A stretch of 64,000 nucleotides of DNA from Fen-1254 sp963769605. Lineage in GTDB: Bacteria; Bacteroidota; Ignavibacteria; UBA10030. Both the position numbers and the translations under genes were made by a program. Shown piece after piece: positions 56,091-64,000 of the stretch (the stretch's first letter is position 1; each line of letters starts with the position of its first letter). The notes beneath the pieces are model-generated. The model made no database searches. It was not told the DNA's origin and saw only the letters and a list, made by a program, of their open reading frames with translations. The DNA is taken from positions 1,488,001-1,552,000 of the forward strand of contig CAVYML010000009.1 of assembly GCA_963769605.1 (NCBI GenBank), given 5' to 3'.

Positions 56091-57440
56091 TTAATAAATC
56101 GGCAGGTACGTGTTGAGTTCCCACGGCGTCACTTCCAGCCGGTAATCATCCCACTCCTGACGTTTTGCGCTGATGAAACGCTCGGAAATGTGCGCGCCGA
56201 GGGCAGTCCGTATAACGGTATCTTTTTCCAATTCCAGAATGGCCTCAGCCAGCGATCCCGGAAGTACGCTCAGTACGGATCCCTTTTTCTCGTTCATCTC
56301 AAGATAAATGTTTTCTTCCGTTGCATCGGGCACGGGCATCTCGCGGCGTATGCCGTCCAATCCGGCTGCGAGCATTGCGGCAAATGCCAGATAAGGATTG
56401 CAGCTCGGGTCAGGGCAGCGCAGTTCAAGCCGGGTCGATGCGCTGGAATGGACGCGCGGAATACGTATGAGAGCGGAACGGTTCACACGTCCCCAGCCGA
56501 TGCTCACAGGGGCTTCGTAACCTTTCACCAATCGCTTATATGAATTAACCAGAGGCGCCAGGACCGCACACATTCCGCGTGCATGGGAAAGCTGACCGGC
56601 AATGAAATGTTTGGCGATCTTGGAAAGGCCGTGCGAATCTCCGGGGTCGGAAAAAGCATTCGACCCGTTTGCTTTGTAGCTTAAGCTTTGATGTATGTGC
56701 ATTCCGCTTCCGCTGAGCTGGCGGGCGGGTTTCGGCATGAAGGTTGCGTATAATCCCTGCTGCTGGGCGAGAATTTTCAATATCACGCGGAAGGAAACTA
56801 CATTATCCGCAGTTTTAAGGGCATTGGAATACCGGAAATCGATTTCGTGCTGTCCCGTTGCAACTTCATGGTGCATCGCTTCCGTTTCTATGCTGAACGA
56901 CGTCAATGCATCCGTCATTTGCCGCCACAATCCCGACGCTACAAGATCCGTCGGCTGGTCAAAATAACCCGCGCTGTCCTGCGGGCGGACCGGTATCAAG
57001 CTGCCGTCGGCATTGTGCTTTAAAAGAAAAAATTCCAATTCCGGTCCTGTGTTATAGGTCAGTCCCATTTTTTCCGCTTCATTCATAACGGAAGCAAGAA
57101 CAGCCCGCGGGTCTCCCAGAAACGGATTTCCGTCGGGTGTAAAAACGTTGCAAATAAGACGGGCTGTCGCTTCCTCCGCACCCAGCCACGGCAGAATGGC
57201 GAATGTTTTTGCATCAGGCACCAGGTACATATCGCTTTCAGCAATGCGTGCAAATCCTTCGATCGATGATCCGTCGAACCAAATTCCGTGATTCAATGCA
57301 GCCGCAAATTCACTTTTCGGTATGGTTACGATTTTTACCGATCCGTTGATATCGGTAAACTGCAAATCGATAAATTTTATTTTGCGTTCTTCGGCAAGAG
57401 CCAGAAGTTCGTCGGGTGCCGGAGTTGATGGAATTGTCAT
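56091..57440 (-). CDS. glnA: Glutamine synthetase, type I
   Basis: 449 aa. Beta-grasp start (KIKFIDLQFTDINGSVKIV), D50-type loop IWFDGSSIEGFARI, metal ligands in GPELEFFLL, HHEVATGQHEIDFR and MHIHQSL, ATP/glutamate block NRSALIRIPRVHSSASTRLE. Makes glutamine from glutamate and ammonia. Length and the absence of a tyrosine in the adenylylation loop (LEMNEKKGSVLSVLPGSL) fit the GSI-alpha type, not controlled by adenylylation. Its ATG overlaps the kinase stop (ATGA, 57437-57440). Confidence 0.96.
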   Translation of the reverse strand: MTIPSTPAPDELLALAEERKIKFIDLQFTDINGSVKIVTIPKSEFAAALNHGIWFDGSSIEGFARIAESDMYLVPDAKTFAILPWLGAEEATARLICNVFTPDGNPFLGDPRAVLASVMNEAEKMGLTYNTGPELEFFLLKHNADGSLIPVRPQDSAGYFDQPTDLVASGLWRQMTDALTSFSIETEAMHHEVATGQHEIDFRYSNALKTADNVVSFRVILKILAQQQGLYATFMPKPARQLSGSGMHIHQSLSYKANGSNAFSDPGDSHGLSKIAKHFIAGQLSHARGMCAVLAPLVNSYKRLVKGYEAPVSIGWGRVNRSALIRIPRVHSSASTRLELRCPDPSCNPYLAFAAMLAAGLDGIRREMPVPDATEENIYLEMNEKKGSVLSVLPGSLAEAILELEKDTVIRTALGAHISERFISAKRQEWDDYRLEVTPWELNTYLPIY

Positions 57441-58426
57441 AGTCGTCGCACCGATTGCAGGATGACTGCTAATATGATGATGGCAAGCAGAATAACTACT
57501 GCTATGCCGATGGGTTTAAAAAGAGGAAATCGTTCCCACAACGAAAGAGCCTTTGGATTGCGGGATTTTTCCAGAATTGCAATATCGACGTCATTGATAT
57601 TATCGAGGTCATGAATAAATGCATGCAAATCGCTGTAACGGTCATTCGGATCTCGTTCCAAGCAGCGCATAACCACTGCTGCCAGTTGAGGCGAAATATC
57701 CGGCCGTTCGCGGTCCAAACGCGGGATGACGGCGTGAAGGTGCTGGGACATGACGACCATTGTATTGTCTCCCGAGAACGGGACCCGTCCCGTAAGCAGT
57801 TCAAAAAACATAATTCCAACCGCGTACAAATCCGTACGCTGATCTCCGCGCTGTCCTTCAATTTGTTCCGGCGCCATGTAATCAGGCGTACCGGCTGTGC
57901 TGCTCAGATTTGCATACGTAACACGGTAGGATTTTTTTGTCAGTGCGAGTCCGAAATCCAAAATAATAGGCTGGCCTTCATCCGTGATGAGGATATTCTC
58001 CGGCTTGAGATCGCGATGAATAATTTGATGGTCATGGCAATGCGCGATACCGTCGGCTATTTTACGAATAAGCTGAACTGCCTGATCGGGCGGAACCGGA
58101 GCTGCGGACTGAACAAAGTCCCGCATGGATTTGCCGACAACAAGCTCCGTAACTAAGTAAGGCGTGCTGTTATAACGGCCTGAACCAAGGCCTAACTGGA
58201 TGGCCGGATGCCGGAGCGTTTCCATGACTTCAAGTTCGCGCTGGAACCGTTCAAACTGTGCCGGGTCGCCGATACTCATTCGATCGGGAATCTTCAGCAC
58301 GACTTCTTTGCTGGACAAAAGATCGTATGCCTTATACACATCGCTCATACCTCCTTGAGCTATATGTCCCAGAATTTGAAAATGATCAAATTGATCGCCA
58401 ATTTGCAGCATTGGTGGTCTTATCAT
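57437..58426 (-). CDS. Membrane Ser/Thr protein kinase (PknB-like)
   Basis: 329 aa. Complete Hanks kinase domain: AQGGMSDVYKAYD glycine loop, VVLKIP with catalytic Lys, IIHRDLKPENILI catalytic loop, ILDFGLAL metal site, GTPDYMAPEQIEG activation/P+1 region. A C-terminal span (FKPIGIAVVILLAIIILAVI, about 303-326) then only a few residues, so there is no external PASTA sensor. Its stop overlaps the glnA start by 4 nt, so kinase and glutamine synthetase are translationally coupled. The PP2C phosphatase gene lies 204 bp upstream on the same strand. Confidence 0.94.
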   Translation of the reverse strand: MIRPPMLQIGDQFDHFQILGHIAQGGMSDVYKAYDLLSSKEVVLKIPDRMSIGDPAQFERFQRELEVMETLRHPAIQLGLGSGRYNSTPYLVTELVVGKSMRDFVQSAAPVPPDQAVQLIRKIADGIAHCHDHQIIHRDLKPENILITDEGQPIILDFGLALTKKSYRVTYANLSSTAGTPDYMAPEQIEGQRGDQRTDLYAVGIMFFELLTGRVPFSGDNTMVVMSQHLHAVIPRLDRERPDISPQLAAVVMRCLERDPNDRYSDLHAFIHDLDNINDVDIAILEKSRNPKALSLWERFPLFKPIGIAVVILLAIIILAVILQSVRRL

Positions 58427-58629
58427 TATAATTTCCGCGAATCGTTATTGATTAATCTATATATGTTGAGCATAACACTACCGCTTCTTTATATAGAGCA
58501 AGAGCCTGCATCCACAGGGTTTGATCATGGGACACTTTTCTAAAATGAGCATAATAAAATATTGAATGAAAAGCAAAAAGCCGAAAATGCGCATCCTCAT
58601 TGAGAATTGAAAAATGAATCATGTTGTTT

Positions 58630-59481
58630 TTAGCTTCCATGATTTCTTCTGCCTGATAGCTGCCGGATGAAACGATTAAGCATTGTTTCGTTCCCTTCAT
58701 TTGCATTTGTCTGATGTGTCAAATGCCGAATAGATACGGTTATAAGAGAAACGTTGTCGTCGGTTTCCCGCTCAAGAGCCAGATCGAGAATTTTCTTTGA
58801 GAGCAGCGCCATGTCATGCGTTTCCGCCGCCATTTGTCCGAATTCTTTATCGTCGATTACCGACCAAATCCCGTCCGTACAAAAAATTACTTTATCACCG
58901 GTCTGCACCTGTACACTAAAAATATCCGGCTGAACAAAAAGATTTAGTCCAAGGCATTTGTTTAAGACAGACCGCTGGTTATGCGTGCGAACTTTGTCCG
59001 GAGATAAAAGACGCATACGTACCAATTCTCCCACGCGCGTGTGGTCGTTTGTCAGGCATCGGGTCGAGTTCCCGCGGATCAAATAAACGCGGCTGTCACC
59101 GACATGTGCTATGTGCAAAGTTCGTCCGACTAAATTTGCCGCAGTAAGAGTTGTTCCCATCCGGCCGGCACTCATCCGCTGTGCTGCCTGATAGACGCTT
59201 AAATTTGCATTTTGGATTCCAATTTTCAATTTTTGCTGAACCGCAGCATCGGCAGCATCATAAAAAGTTTCGTAGAAAGTAGATAATGCCAATGTGCTTG
59301 CAACTCCGCCATGAGCAAGTCCGCCCATACCGTCGGCAATGGCATAGAGATAGCCGAAGGCCGCCGTGTACTGATCGTCCGGGTTGCAGAGCCACACGGC
59401 ATCCTGATTATCTTCGCGTACCTTGCCGGCATCGCTTAGACTATGCGCTTCTATTTCCGTTGCTTTGAGAGCAGTCATCAA
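58630..59481 (-). CDS. PP2C-family Ser/Thr protein phosphatase
   Basis: 283 aa. EAHSLSDAGKVREDNQDAVW, YAIADGMGGLAHG (metal-binding Asp/Gly), HVGDSRVYLIRG, FCTDGIWSVIDD and ERETDDNVSLI are the PP2C motifs in order, with all metal-binding Asp present. Soluble; predicted antagonist of the kinase encoded downstream. An adjacent second Met (residue 2) may be the true start. Confidence 0.94.
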   Translation of the reverse strand: MMTALKATEIEAHSLSDAGKVREDNQDAVWLCNPDDQYTAAFGYLYAIADGMGGLAHGGVASTLALSTFYETFYDAADAAVQQKLKIGIQNANLSVYQAAQRMSAGRMGTTLTAANLVGRTLHIAHVGDSRVYLIRGNSTRCLTNDHTRVGELVRMRLLSPDKVRTHNQRSVLNKCLGLNLFVQPDIFSVQVQTGDKVIFCTDGIWSVIDDKEFGQMAAETHDMALLSKKILDLALERETDDNVSLITVSIRHLTHQTNANEGNETMLNRFIRQLSGRRNHGS

Positions 59482-59557
59482 CCTTTGCGAAAAAATACAT
59501 AAGGGGAGAGGTACCTCAATGAGGCACTCTCCCCGGTTATTACCACTGTAATCCTGC

Positions 59558-60714
59558 TATATATGCTTGCATAAATAAGGCGACATAGTTATATTGGTAT
59601 TATCCAATCAGAGGAGATACCATGAAAGCAATAAAGATACATGGAACAAAGAAAAAGATACGGAAATTGGTTGAACTCAGCAAACAAGCCATGCGAGAAG
59701 GAGCCTATCGTGTCGCCAACCGCCTGCGCGCCGTGGCATTCAACATGGAAGGCAAGTCTGCTCCGGTAATTGCTGAGATTCTTAATGTTCATCGATCAAA
59801 GGTCTCCATTTGGCTACAAAACTGGCAACAAGAGGGAAAAGATGGAATACTTGAAGGCCATCGATCCGGTCGTCCCTCTTGCATCTCCCAGAGCCAGAAA
59901 CGGAAACTGTCGGAGATTCTCGACAGTGGTCCCGTGGCTTATGGATTCTCTTCCGGTGTCTGGACAAGCCCCATGGTTGCCAGAGTCATCGAAGAAGAAT
60001 TTTCTATTGCTTATCATCCCGCCCATGTGTCGCGGCTTCTTCATGATCTTGGATTTTCCGTGCAACGGCCAAAGAAAATTCTTGCGCAGGCAGATCAGGC
60101 AGCGCAATCGCGTTGGATCCGCTATAAATACCCGAATATTAAAAAAAAGCCCGTTTCGAAGGAGCAGCGATCCTCTTCGAGGACGAAGCAAGTTTCCGGC
60201 AAGACCCCACGCTTTACAGAACATGGTCACGAGTAGGCTCCCAACCGGAAATACCGTCAACTGGGCAACGCAATACGCTCAAGATTTACGGAACAATAGA
60301 GCTCTATTGTGCTCGATTTCTTTATCAATTTCAGACAGTCTTCAATGCTCTTACATATCTGATATATCTCGAACGTATTATAAGGGCTTATTACCCAAGA
60401 AAAATCTATTTGATTCAAGACAATGCAGCATACCACAAAGATCGGGAAGTATGGAATTGGTTCTCAGAACACCGGGCGTATATCGAAGTGTTCAATCTTC
60501 CTCCGTATTCTCCGGAGTTCAATGCAATCGAGAGAGTCTGGCATCATACACGACTACACGGCACACACAATCGATACTTCTCAACCCAAAACGAGCTTTA
60601 TTCAACTTTAACTTCGACCTTCCGAAGTATCCAAATGAATCCATCGCAAATTCTGGGTTATTTAACTCCATATCAATAATTGATTATGTCGCTTTATTTA
60701 TACAATGGTATATA
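59558..60714 (+). mobile_element. IS630-family insertion sequence
   Basis: About 1.16 kb with terminal inverted repeats of roughly 30 bp. Left: TATATATGCTTGCATAAATA followed by AGGCGACATA. Right, reverse-complemented: TATATACCATTGTATAAATA followed by AAGCGACATA. The ends are TA-rich, in keeping with the TA target of IS630 elements. It lies between the PP2C gene and an amino-acid permease gene, only 10 bp from the permease stop codon. Confidence 0.9.
59622..60679 (+). CDS. IS630-family transposase, made by programmed -1 frameshift
   Basis: Frame 0 (59622-60236) carries the helix-turn-helix part (MEGKSAPVIAEILNVHRSKV, QRPKKILAQADQAAQSRW); the -1 frame from 60149 to 60679 carries the catalytic part: FEDEASFRQDP (first Asp), YLIQDNAAYHKD (second Asp), PPYSPEFNAIERVWHHTR (Glu). 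The switch occurs at A AAA AAG (60143-60149). Six nt later TCGAAGGAG (60156-60164) pairs with CTCTTCGA (60173-60180), one bulged G, 8-nt loop. This is the classic slippery heptamer plus stimulatory stem, so the element looks intact. Joint product about 352 aa, normal for the family. Confidence 0.9.
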
Positions 60715-60724
60715 TCACAGGATA

Positions 60725-62239
60725 TTACTTTGCCGCTGAAGGCAAAATTGCTTTGCCGGTCTTTTTGCTGCTCACGATAAAATATGCCAGACTGATAACT
60801 CCCCAGCCTCCCGTTATCCAGAGCGCCATTTGAGTCGCATCGGCCGAGACACCGGGTGTGCCAAGACCTATCCATACCACACCAACGAGCAGTCCGATGT
60901 TTCCGATAAGACCCAAGAACGGTATTGTTGCATGTTTTATTTTATGGAATTCCTCGCGCCCGACAAACGTGACGAATGTCAGAAAACAAATAAGCGCGTA
61001 GAGAGCAAATGTTCCGATATTGGAAGCCAACGTAATGCCGGTGAGCGCCGTAACGTTCAGTACTCCGATGCTGCCGATAATTGCAGATACGGCAACGAGA
61101 ATCCACACACCCATATGCGGAGTAGCATGCTTGCTGTGGAGAGCGCCCAAAAGGCCGGGCATTTCATTATCCTGCGCCATTGCGAAGCTGACGCGCACTG
61201 CGGTATTCATAGCGGCAAGTGTGGTTCCCAAAACAGCCAGAGCTACGGTAACAGCGATGACAATCATTAAGGCAAATCCATTACCGCCGAGCATTGCATC
61301 GCCGATGAGACGGGTCAGGTCGCCGATCGGCGCTCCCGATGCAGCCGCTGCATCCATACCTGTGAGTTTGCTTCCGTCGGAGCCGACGAAAACCAATTTT
61401 TCGCACACTGCATAGTTTGCGGCAAAGTATTCAAAGAGATAAGCGAAGAGCCCTTGTATGATAAGGGATAAAATAACGCCCCGTGGTATATCTTTCTTCG
61501 GATTAATTGCTTCACCGGCCAGCGATGTGGATGATTCGAATCCGACCAAAATTAAAATAGCGATGGTGGATTGAAACAGCATTGCCGGCAGGCTGTGCGG
61601 AAATACGATCGAAAATCCGCTCGGATGTGCCCATTGCGTCGCATGAAGCGGATTGAGCATGCGGAATGAAATTGCCAGGACGCTGAAGCCGATCAATGAT
61701 ATTAATTGAATGACATTAATGGCTATGGCGACATTAGTCGAGCCGCTGATGCCGCGCACTGCAATGAAGCCGACTATAAGAGAGAACGCAACCGCGATTC
61801 CGATTTGGCCCGGAATGGAAAGGTTGATATTGAATTGTCCCAAAATGTAAGTGATAAGAATGGCCATCATAGCAACCATGACGCCGGGATAAACCCAGTA
61901 GAACAAATGAGCAGCCCATCCGGTAAGAAACTTTGATATGCGCGCATACCGTTGATGCGATGCTTTATTGCGGTCGAGAAACGCTTTCTCGGCGAAGTAA
62001 TACGATCCGCCGGCGCCGGCTTCCGGGTACCGGCGCGCGAGTTCGGAAAATGCAATTGCCGTGAGGAATGCTACGATCAATGCAGCTACGATGCCGGTCC
62101 ACATATCCGTTGCGCCGCCGTTATTGGAAGCTTGTATTTGATATGTAATCCAGAGAAATGCGCCGGGCGCTATGAGCGCCATTGCGTTGACCGTAACTCC
62201 TGTCAGGCCGAGGGTTTTTTTCATTTCTGTGTTTGCCAT
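60725..62239 (-). CDS. APC-family amino-acid permease
   Basis: 504 aa, ribosome site TTGGAG before ATG. LGLTGVTVNAMALIAPGAFL is a variant TM1 binding motif and FSELARRYPEAGAGGSYYFA the conserved region after TM2. About 12-13 spans. Related to glutamate/GABA-type or putrescine-type APC permeases; substrate cannot be fixed. Its position in a block with glutamine synthetase and P-II suggests nitrogen-source uptake. The IS630 element ends 10 bp beyond its stop. Confidence 0.9.
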   Translation of the reverse strand: MANTEMKKTLGLTGVTVNAMALIAPGAFLWITYQIQASNNGGATDMWTGIVAALIVAFLTAIAFSELARRYPEAGAGGSYYFAEKAFLDRNKASHQRYARISKFLTGWAAHLFYWVYPGVMVAMMAILITYILGQFNINLSIPGQIGIAVAFSLIVGFIAVRGISGSTNVAIAINVIQLISLIGFSVLAISFRMLNPLHATQWAHPSGFSIVFPHSLPAMLFQSTIAILILVGFESSTSLAGEAINPKKDIPRGVILSLIIQGLFAYLFEYFAANYAVCEKLVFVGSDGSKLTGMDAAAASGAPIGDLTRLIGDAMLGGNGFALMIVIAVTVALAVLGTTLAAMNTAVRVSFAMAQDNEMPGLLGALHSKHATPHMGVWILVAVSAIIGSIGVLNVTALTGITLASNIGTFALYALICFLTFVTFVGREEFHKIKHATIPFLGLIGNIGLLVGVVWIGLGTPGVSADATQMALWITGGWGVISLAYFIVSSKKTGKAILPSAAK

Positions 62240-62290
62240 AGGTTCTCCAAATTATTTTGAGAATGATTTAATTTTTCAAGAGGATATTAT

Positions 62291-63376
62291 TTAAAATGTC
62301 ACCACGAGGCCAATGGTAAAGGTCAACTGACTCGTTTCCGTAAAGAAATTATTTTTATCGTATGCCGGGTTCAAAGACATATCGTCTCTCAATTCACCGC
62401 GCACGAGCATCTGGTTGAACAATTTGTGTTCGAGCGTCAGCGTTACTTCTTTATATGTGTTTGCGATGCCCGTCGTATATCCGAGAGGATCATTGTATAC
62501 TTCGGCGCGAAGAGCGACAGCGGAAAGCGTATCGACAGTATATCTTCCGTAAACTGCAGCGCCTTTCCATGTGACAAGTCCGGCGGATGTTCCGGCCTCG
62601 CCGTAATCGCCGTTCAGCGCAAGTGCGAATTTCTCGGTCACCGTTTGTGTAACGATAACATCGTACACATTGCGGGCGCCGATTTCCGCAGGCGGATTGG
62701 GTTCCATACCTGTAAGATTCTCGTGTCCCCATATACCGTTGAACACAATTCCCGTGGATGCAGTTGCGGCATAATTCAGCGTGGCGCCGATCGATTTCGA
62801 TCCGTTATTGTCGACATTGGAATTCCATCCGTTCAGCAGATGGAGCGCCGCCGTCAGGCTGCCGGAGACCGGATATGTAAAACGCATGCCGGTATGATAA
62901 TACGGAATAGCAAATGCGAACAAGTACGAGCGGCTGTAATTCCAGTTGTCCTTGGATTCTATTACTTCATTGCCCATGTGCGTAACGAACTTGCCCGCAT
63001 CCACCGTCAGGCCGCTTCCGATGGGAAGGTTGGCCGTAACGTATGCTTGCTGCAAAATAGAAAGAGTCGTAGGAGGAGTCCCGGCATTCACAGGCTGAAC
63101 GATATCGTTTGTGGTGCCGTAATCGAGATCTATTCGGAATCCGACAGGCGATGCTGTTGAGGCAGCTCTTTGAATGACGAGTTCTGCCTGGCTCAATGTA
63201 AACGAATTTGCATTGGCGTCGAAATTCCGGAGTTCATTTTTATATGTAACCGGTGAAGCAAAATTATAGCTGTAATAAGCATCGATAAGCCCGCTATAGG
63301 TTACCGGCTGTGCCTTGCCGGTCGCAGCAAATACAGTGAGGGCAAGAGCTGTGAAAATTGATATTCTTGATTTCAT
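62291..63376 (-). CDS. Putative outer-membrane porin (BBP2/OmpL-like)
   Basis: 361 aa. Signal peptide (KSRISIFTALALTVFAATGKAQ), then VTYSGLIDAYYSYNF, the opening typical of beta-barrel porin-2 proteins. Strands with aromatic girdles follow (GLTVDAGKFVTHMGNEVIES, SRSYLFAFAIPYYHTGMRFTY), ending LTFTIGLVVTF with terminal Phe. Such porins commonly sit near ammonium/amino-acid transport genes. 51 bp upstream of the permease on the same strand, so probably one transcript. GAAAGG is its ribosome site. Confidence 0.88.
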   Translation of the reverse strand: MKSRISIFTALALTVFAATGKAQPVTYSGLIDAYYSYNFASPVTYKNELRNFDANANSFTLSQAELVIQRAASTASPVGFRIDLDYGTTNDIVQPVNAGTPPTTLSILQQAYVTANLPIGSGLTVDAGKFVTHMGNEVIESKDNWNYSRSYLFAFAIPYYHTGMRFTYPVSGSLTAALHLLNGWNSNVDNNGSKSIGATLNYAATASTGIVFNGIWGHENLTGMEPNPPAEIGARNVYDVIVTQTVTEKFALALNGDYGEAGTSAGLVTWKGAAVYGRYTVDTLSAVALRAEVYNDPLGYTTGIANTYKEVTLTLEHKLFNQMLVRGELRDDMSLNPAYDKNNFFTETSQLTFTIGLVVTF

Positions 63377-64000
63377 TGTTCGGAACCTTTCAAATGGTGA
63401 ATAAACATATTCATTGAATTCTGTCGCTGTTCCAATGCTTTACTGCTTCGTTCGGGCTTCATTTCTCCTTTCTTATGTCGATTGCAATATTAAAAACAAC
63501 CGTCTATGCGTTTTTTCGGCATTTTTCATCAGGACTTAAGGAAAAACGGCTGCAGCCGCGGGCTGCCGTTTTCGGAAAATATGGAGAAACTTTCTCTTTC
63601 CGCTCTGAAATTTCGCTCCCTGTCTTGAACGCGCCCGCTGCCGTTCACGCCGGGAGGAAAACTACCGACAGCCGTTTCCTGTCTGAAACTCTCCTTGTGA
63701 AATTGCCGGTCTGTAATGCACAGGATCGTTTTATTTCTATTTTTAAAGAACTCTTCGGGTATTTCGACCGATTTTGTTGCTTTCCCGGATACTAAAGAAC
63801 TAAGGCTATTACGTCATTTTACTTTACTTATTAAGTTAATCTAACTATATGGTATAATAAAATAAGGCAATTGTCAAGTGCGACGGACAATATTTTTTTC
63901 TTTTTGCAGTTTTTCTTCTTCTCCTGAATTTAAAAAAATCCTTTTTCCCCTTTTTTTATTGAGGGAAAATTAGGTCGGGACACATTCTTAAAATTTTTTC
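63377..64000 (-). promoter_or_regulatory. Long leader of the porin-permease transcript
   Basis: No convincing gene in 624 bp. A -35-like TTGACA lies at 63872-63877 (minus strand), with TATACC 15 bp further on, so a transcript would carry a leader of about 470 nt. The leader includes hairpins such as GACAG/CTGTC (near 63675-63691) and the terminator at 63541-63572. It matches no riboswitch class I can name. Confidence 0.5.
63541..63572 (-). terminator. Intrinsic terminator inside the porin leader
   Basis: On the minus strand AAAACGGC plus AGCC pair with GGCT plus GCCGTTTT (3-nt bulge, 3-nt loop), followed by TTTTTCC. It lies about 165 nt before the porin ATG and about 300 nt after the promoter. 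GCGGGC (plus-strand 63633-63638 complement) could pair with GCCCGC in the hairpin (63558-63563) as an antiterminator. Confidence 0.65.

Noticed and set aside
58452..58706. Small minus-strand ORF between phosphatase and kinase
   Set aside because: Overlaps the end of the PP2C gene in another frame and lacks a ribosome site; probably chance.
59622..60679. IS630 transposase as a pseudogene
   Set aside because: The frame change coincides with an A AAA AAG heptamer and a downstream stem, and both halves are otherwise intact, so programmed frameshifting is the better reading.
63475..63795. 106-codon plus-strand ORF in the porin leader
   Set aside because: Starts without a ribosome site, covers the terminator hairpin, and has no domain or signal-peptide pattern.

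Overview
The window looks like a chromosomal segment of a Gram-negative member of the Bacteroidota/Chlorobi/Ignavibacteria lineage (FCB group), most likely an Ignavibacteria-like organism. The basis is: secreted proteins with a C-terminal Por/type IX-type sorting domain of the YPNPFNPST...GxEVxTL...GxYxFxW type (three cases), many outer-membrane beta-barrel proteins, a DUF5686-type protein, and intergenic DNA full of low-complexity repeats. Taxonomy is inferred from protein style only; no rRNA is present.

Layout. 1-3.7 kb: a DUF5686-type outer-membrane protein cut by the left edge, then a class V aminotransferase overlapping a one-domain asparaginase. 3.7-6.3 kb: the most unusual region. An intact tRNA-Val(UAC) sits between 118-bp tandem repeats of 5'-truncated tRNA-Val sequence on one side and, on the other, seven near-identical 305-bp units, each holding an 84-aa GIY-YIG nuclease gene plus a 3'-truncated tRNA-Val whose anticodon loop is replaced by a palindrome. 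6.5-12 kb: secreted and outer-membrane proteins, one of them frameshifted. 12-16.6 kb: GrpB, a papain-like protease, RarA, FtsB-like protein and D-Ala-D-Ala ligase. 16.8-30.4 kb: subtilisin with sorting domain, two APC permeases, a frameshifted isoprenylcysteine methyltransferase-like gene, proBA, an M28 peptidase and a lipoprotein. 30.5-35 kb: lysine/threonine-family synthesis genes asd and lysA behind an M50 protease and a structured leader, then a LysE exporter. 35-40.6 kb: a two-gene exopolysaccharide locus (deacetylase/glycosidase-like giant protein plus processive GT2). 40.7-47.7 kb: hypothetical proteins, TypA, acetyl-CoA synthetase. 48-50 kb: a hipBA-type toxin-antitoxin locus with clear operators and a frameshifted hipA. 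50-54 kb: mfd. 54-63.4 kb: a nitrogen-related block: P-II protein, NhaD-like antiporter, glutamine synthetase translationally coupled to a Ser/Thr kinase, a PP2C phosphatase, an IS630 element with a convincing programmed -1 frameshift signal, an amino-acid permease and a BBP2-type porin behind a long leader with an intrinsic terminator.

The genes are mostly housekeeping and accessory, with no prophage or CRISPR. The features most likely to be new are the tRNA-Val/GIY-YIG tandem array and the short palindromes lodged in loops of its tRNA copies.
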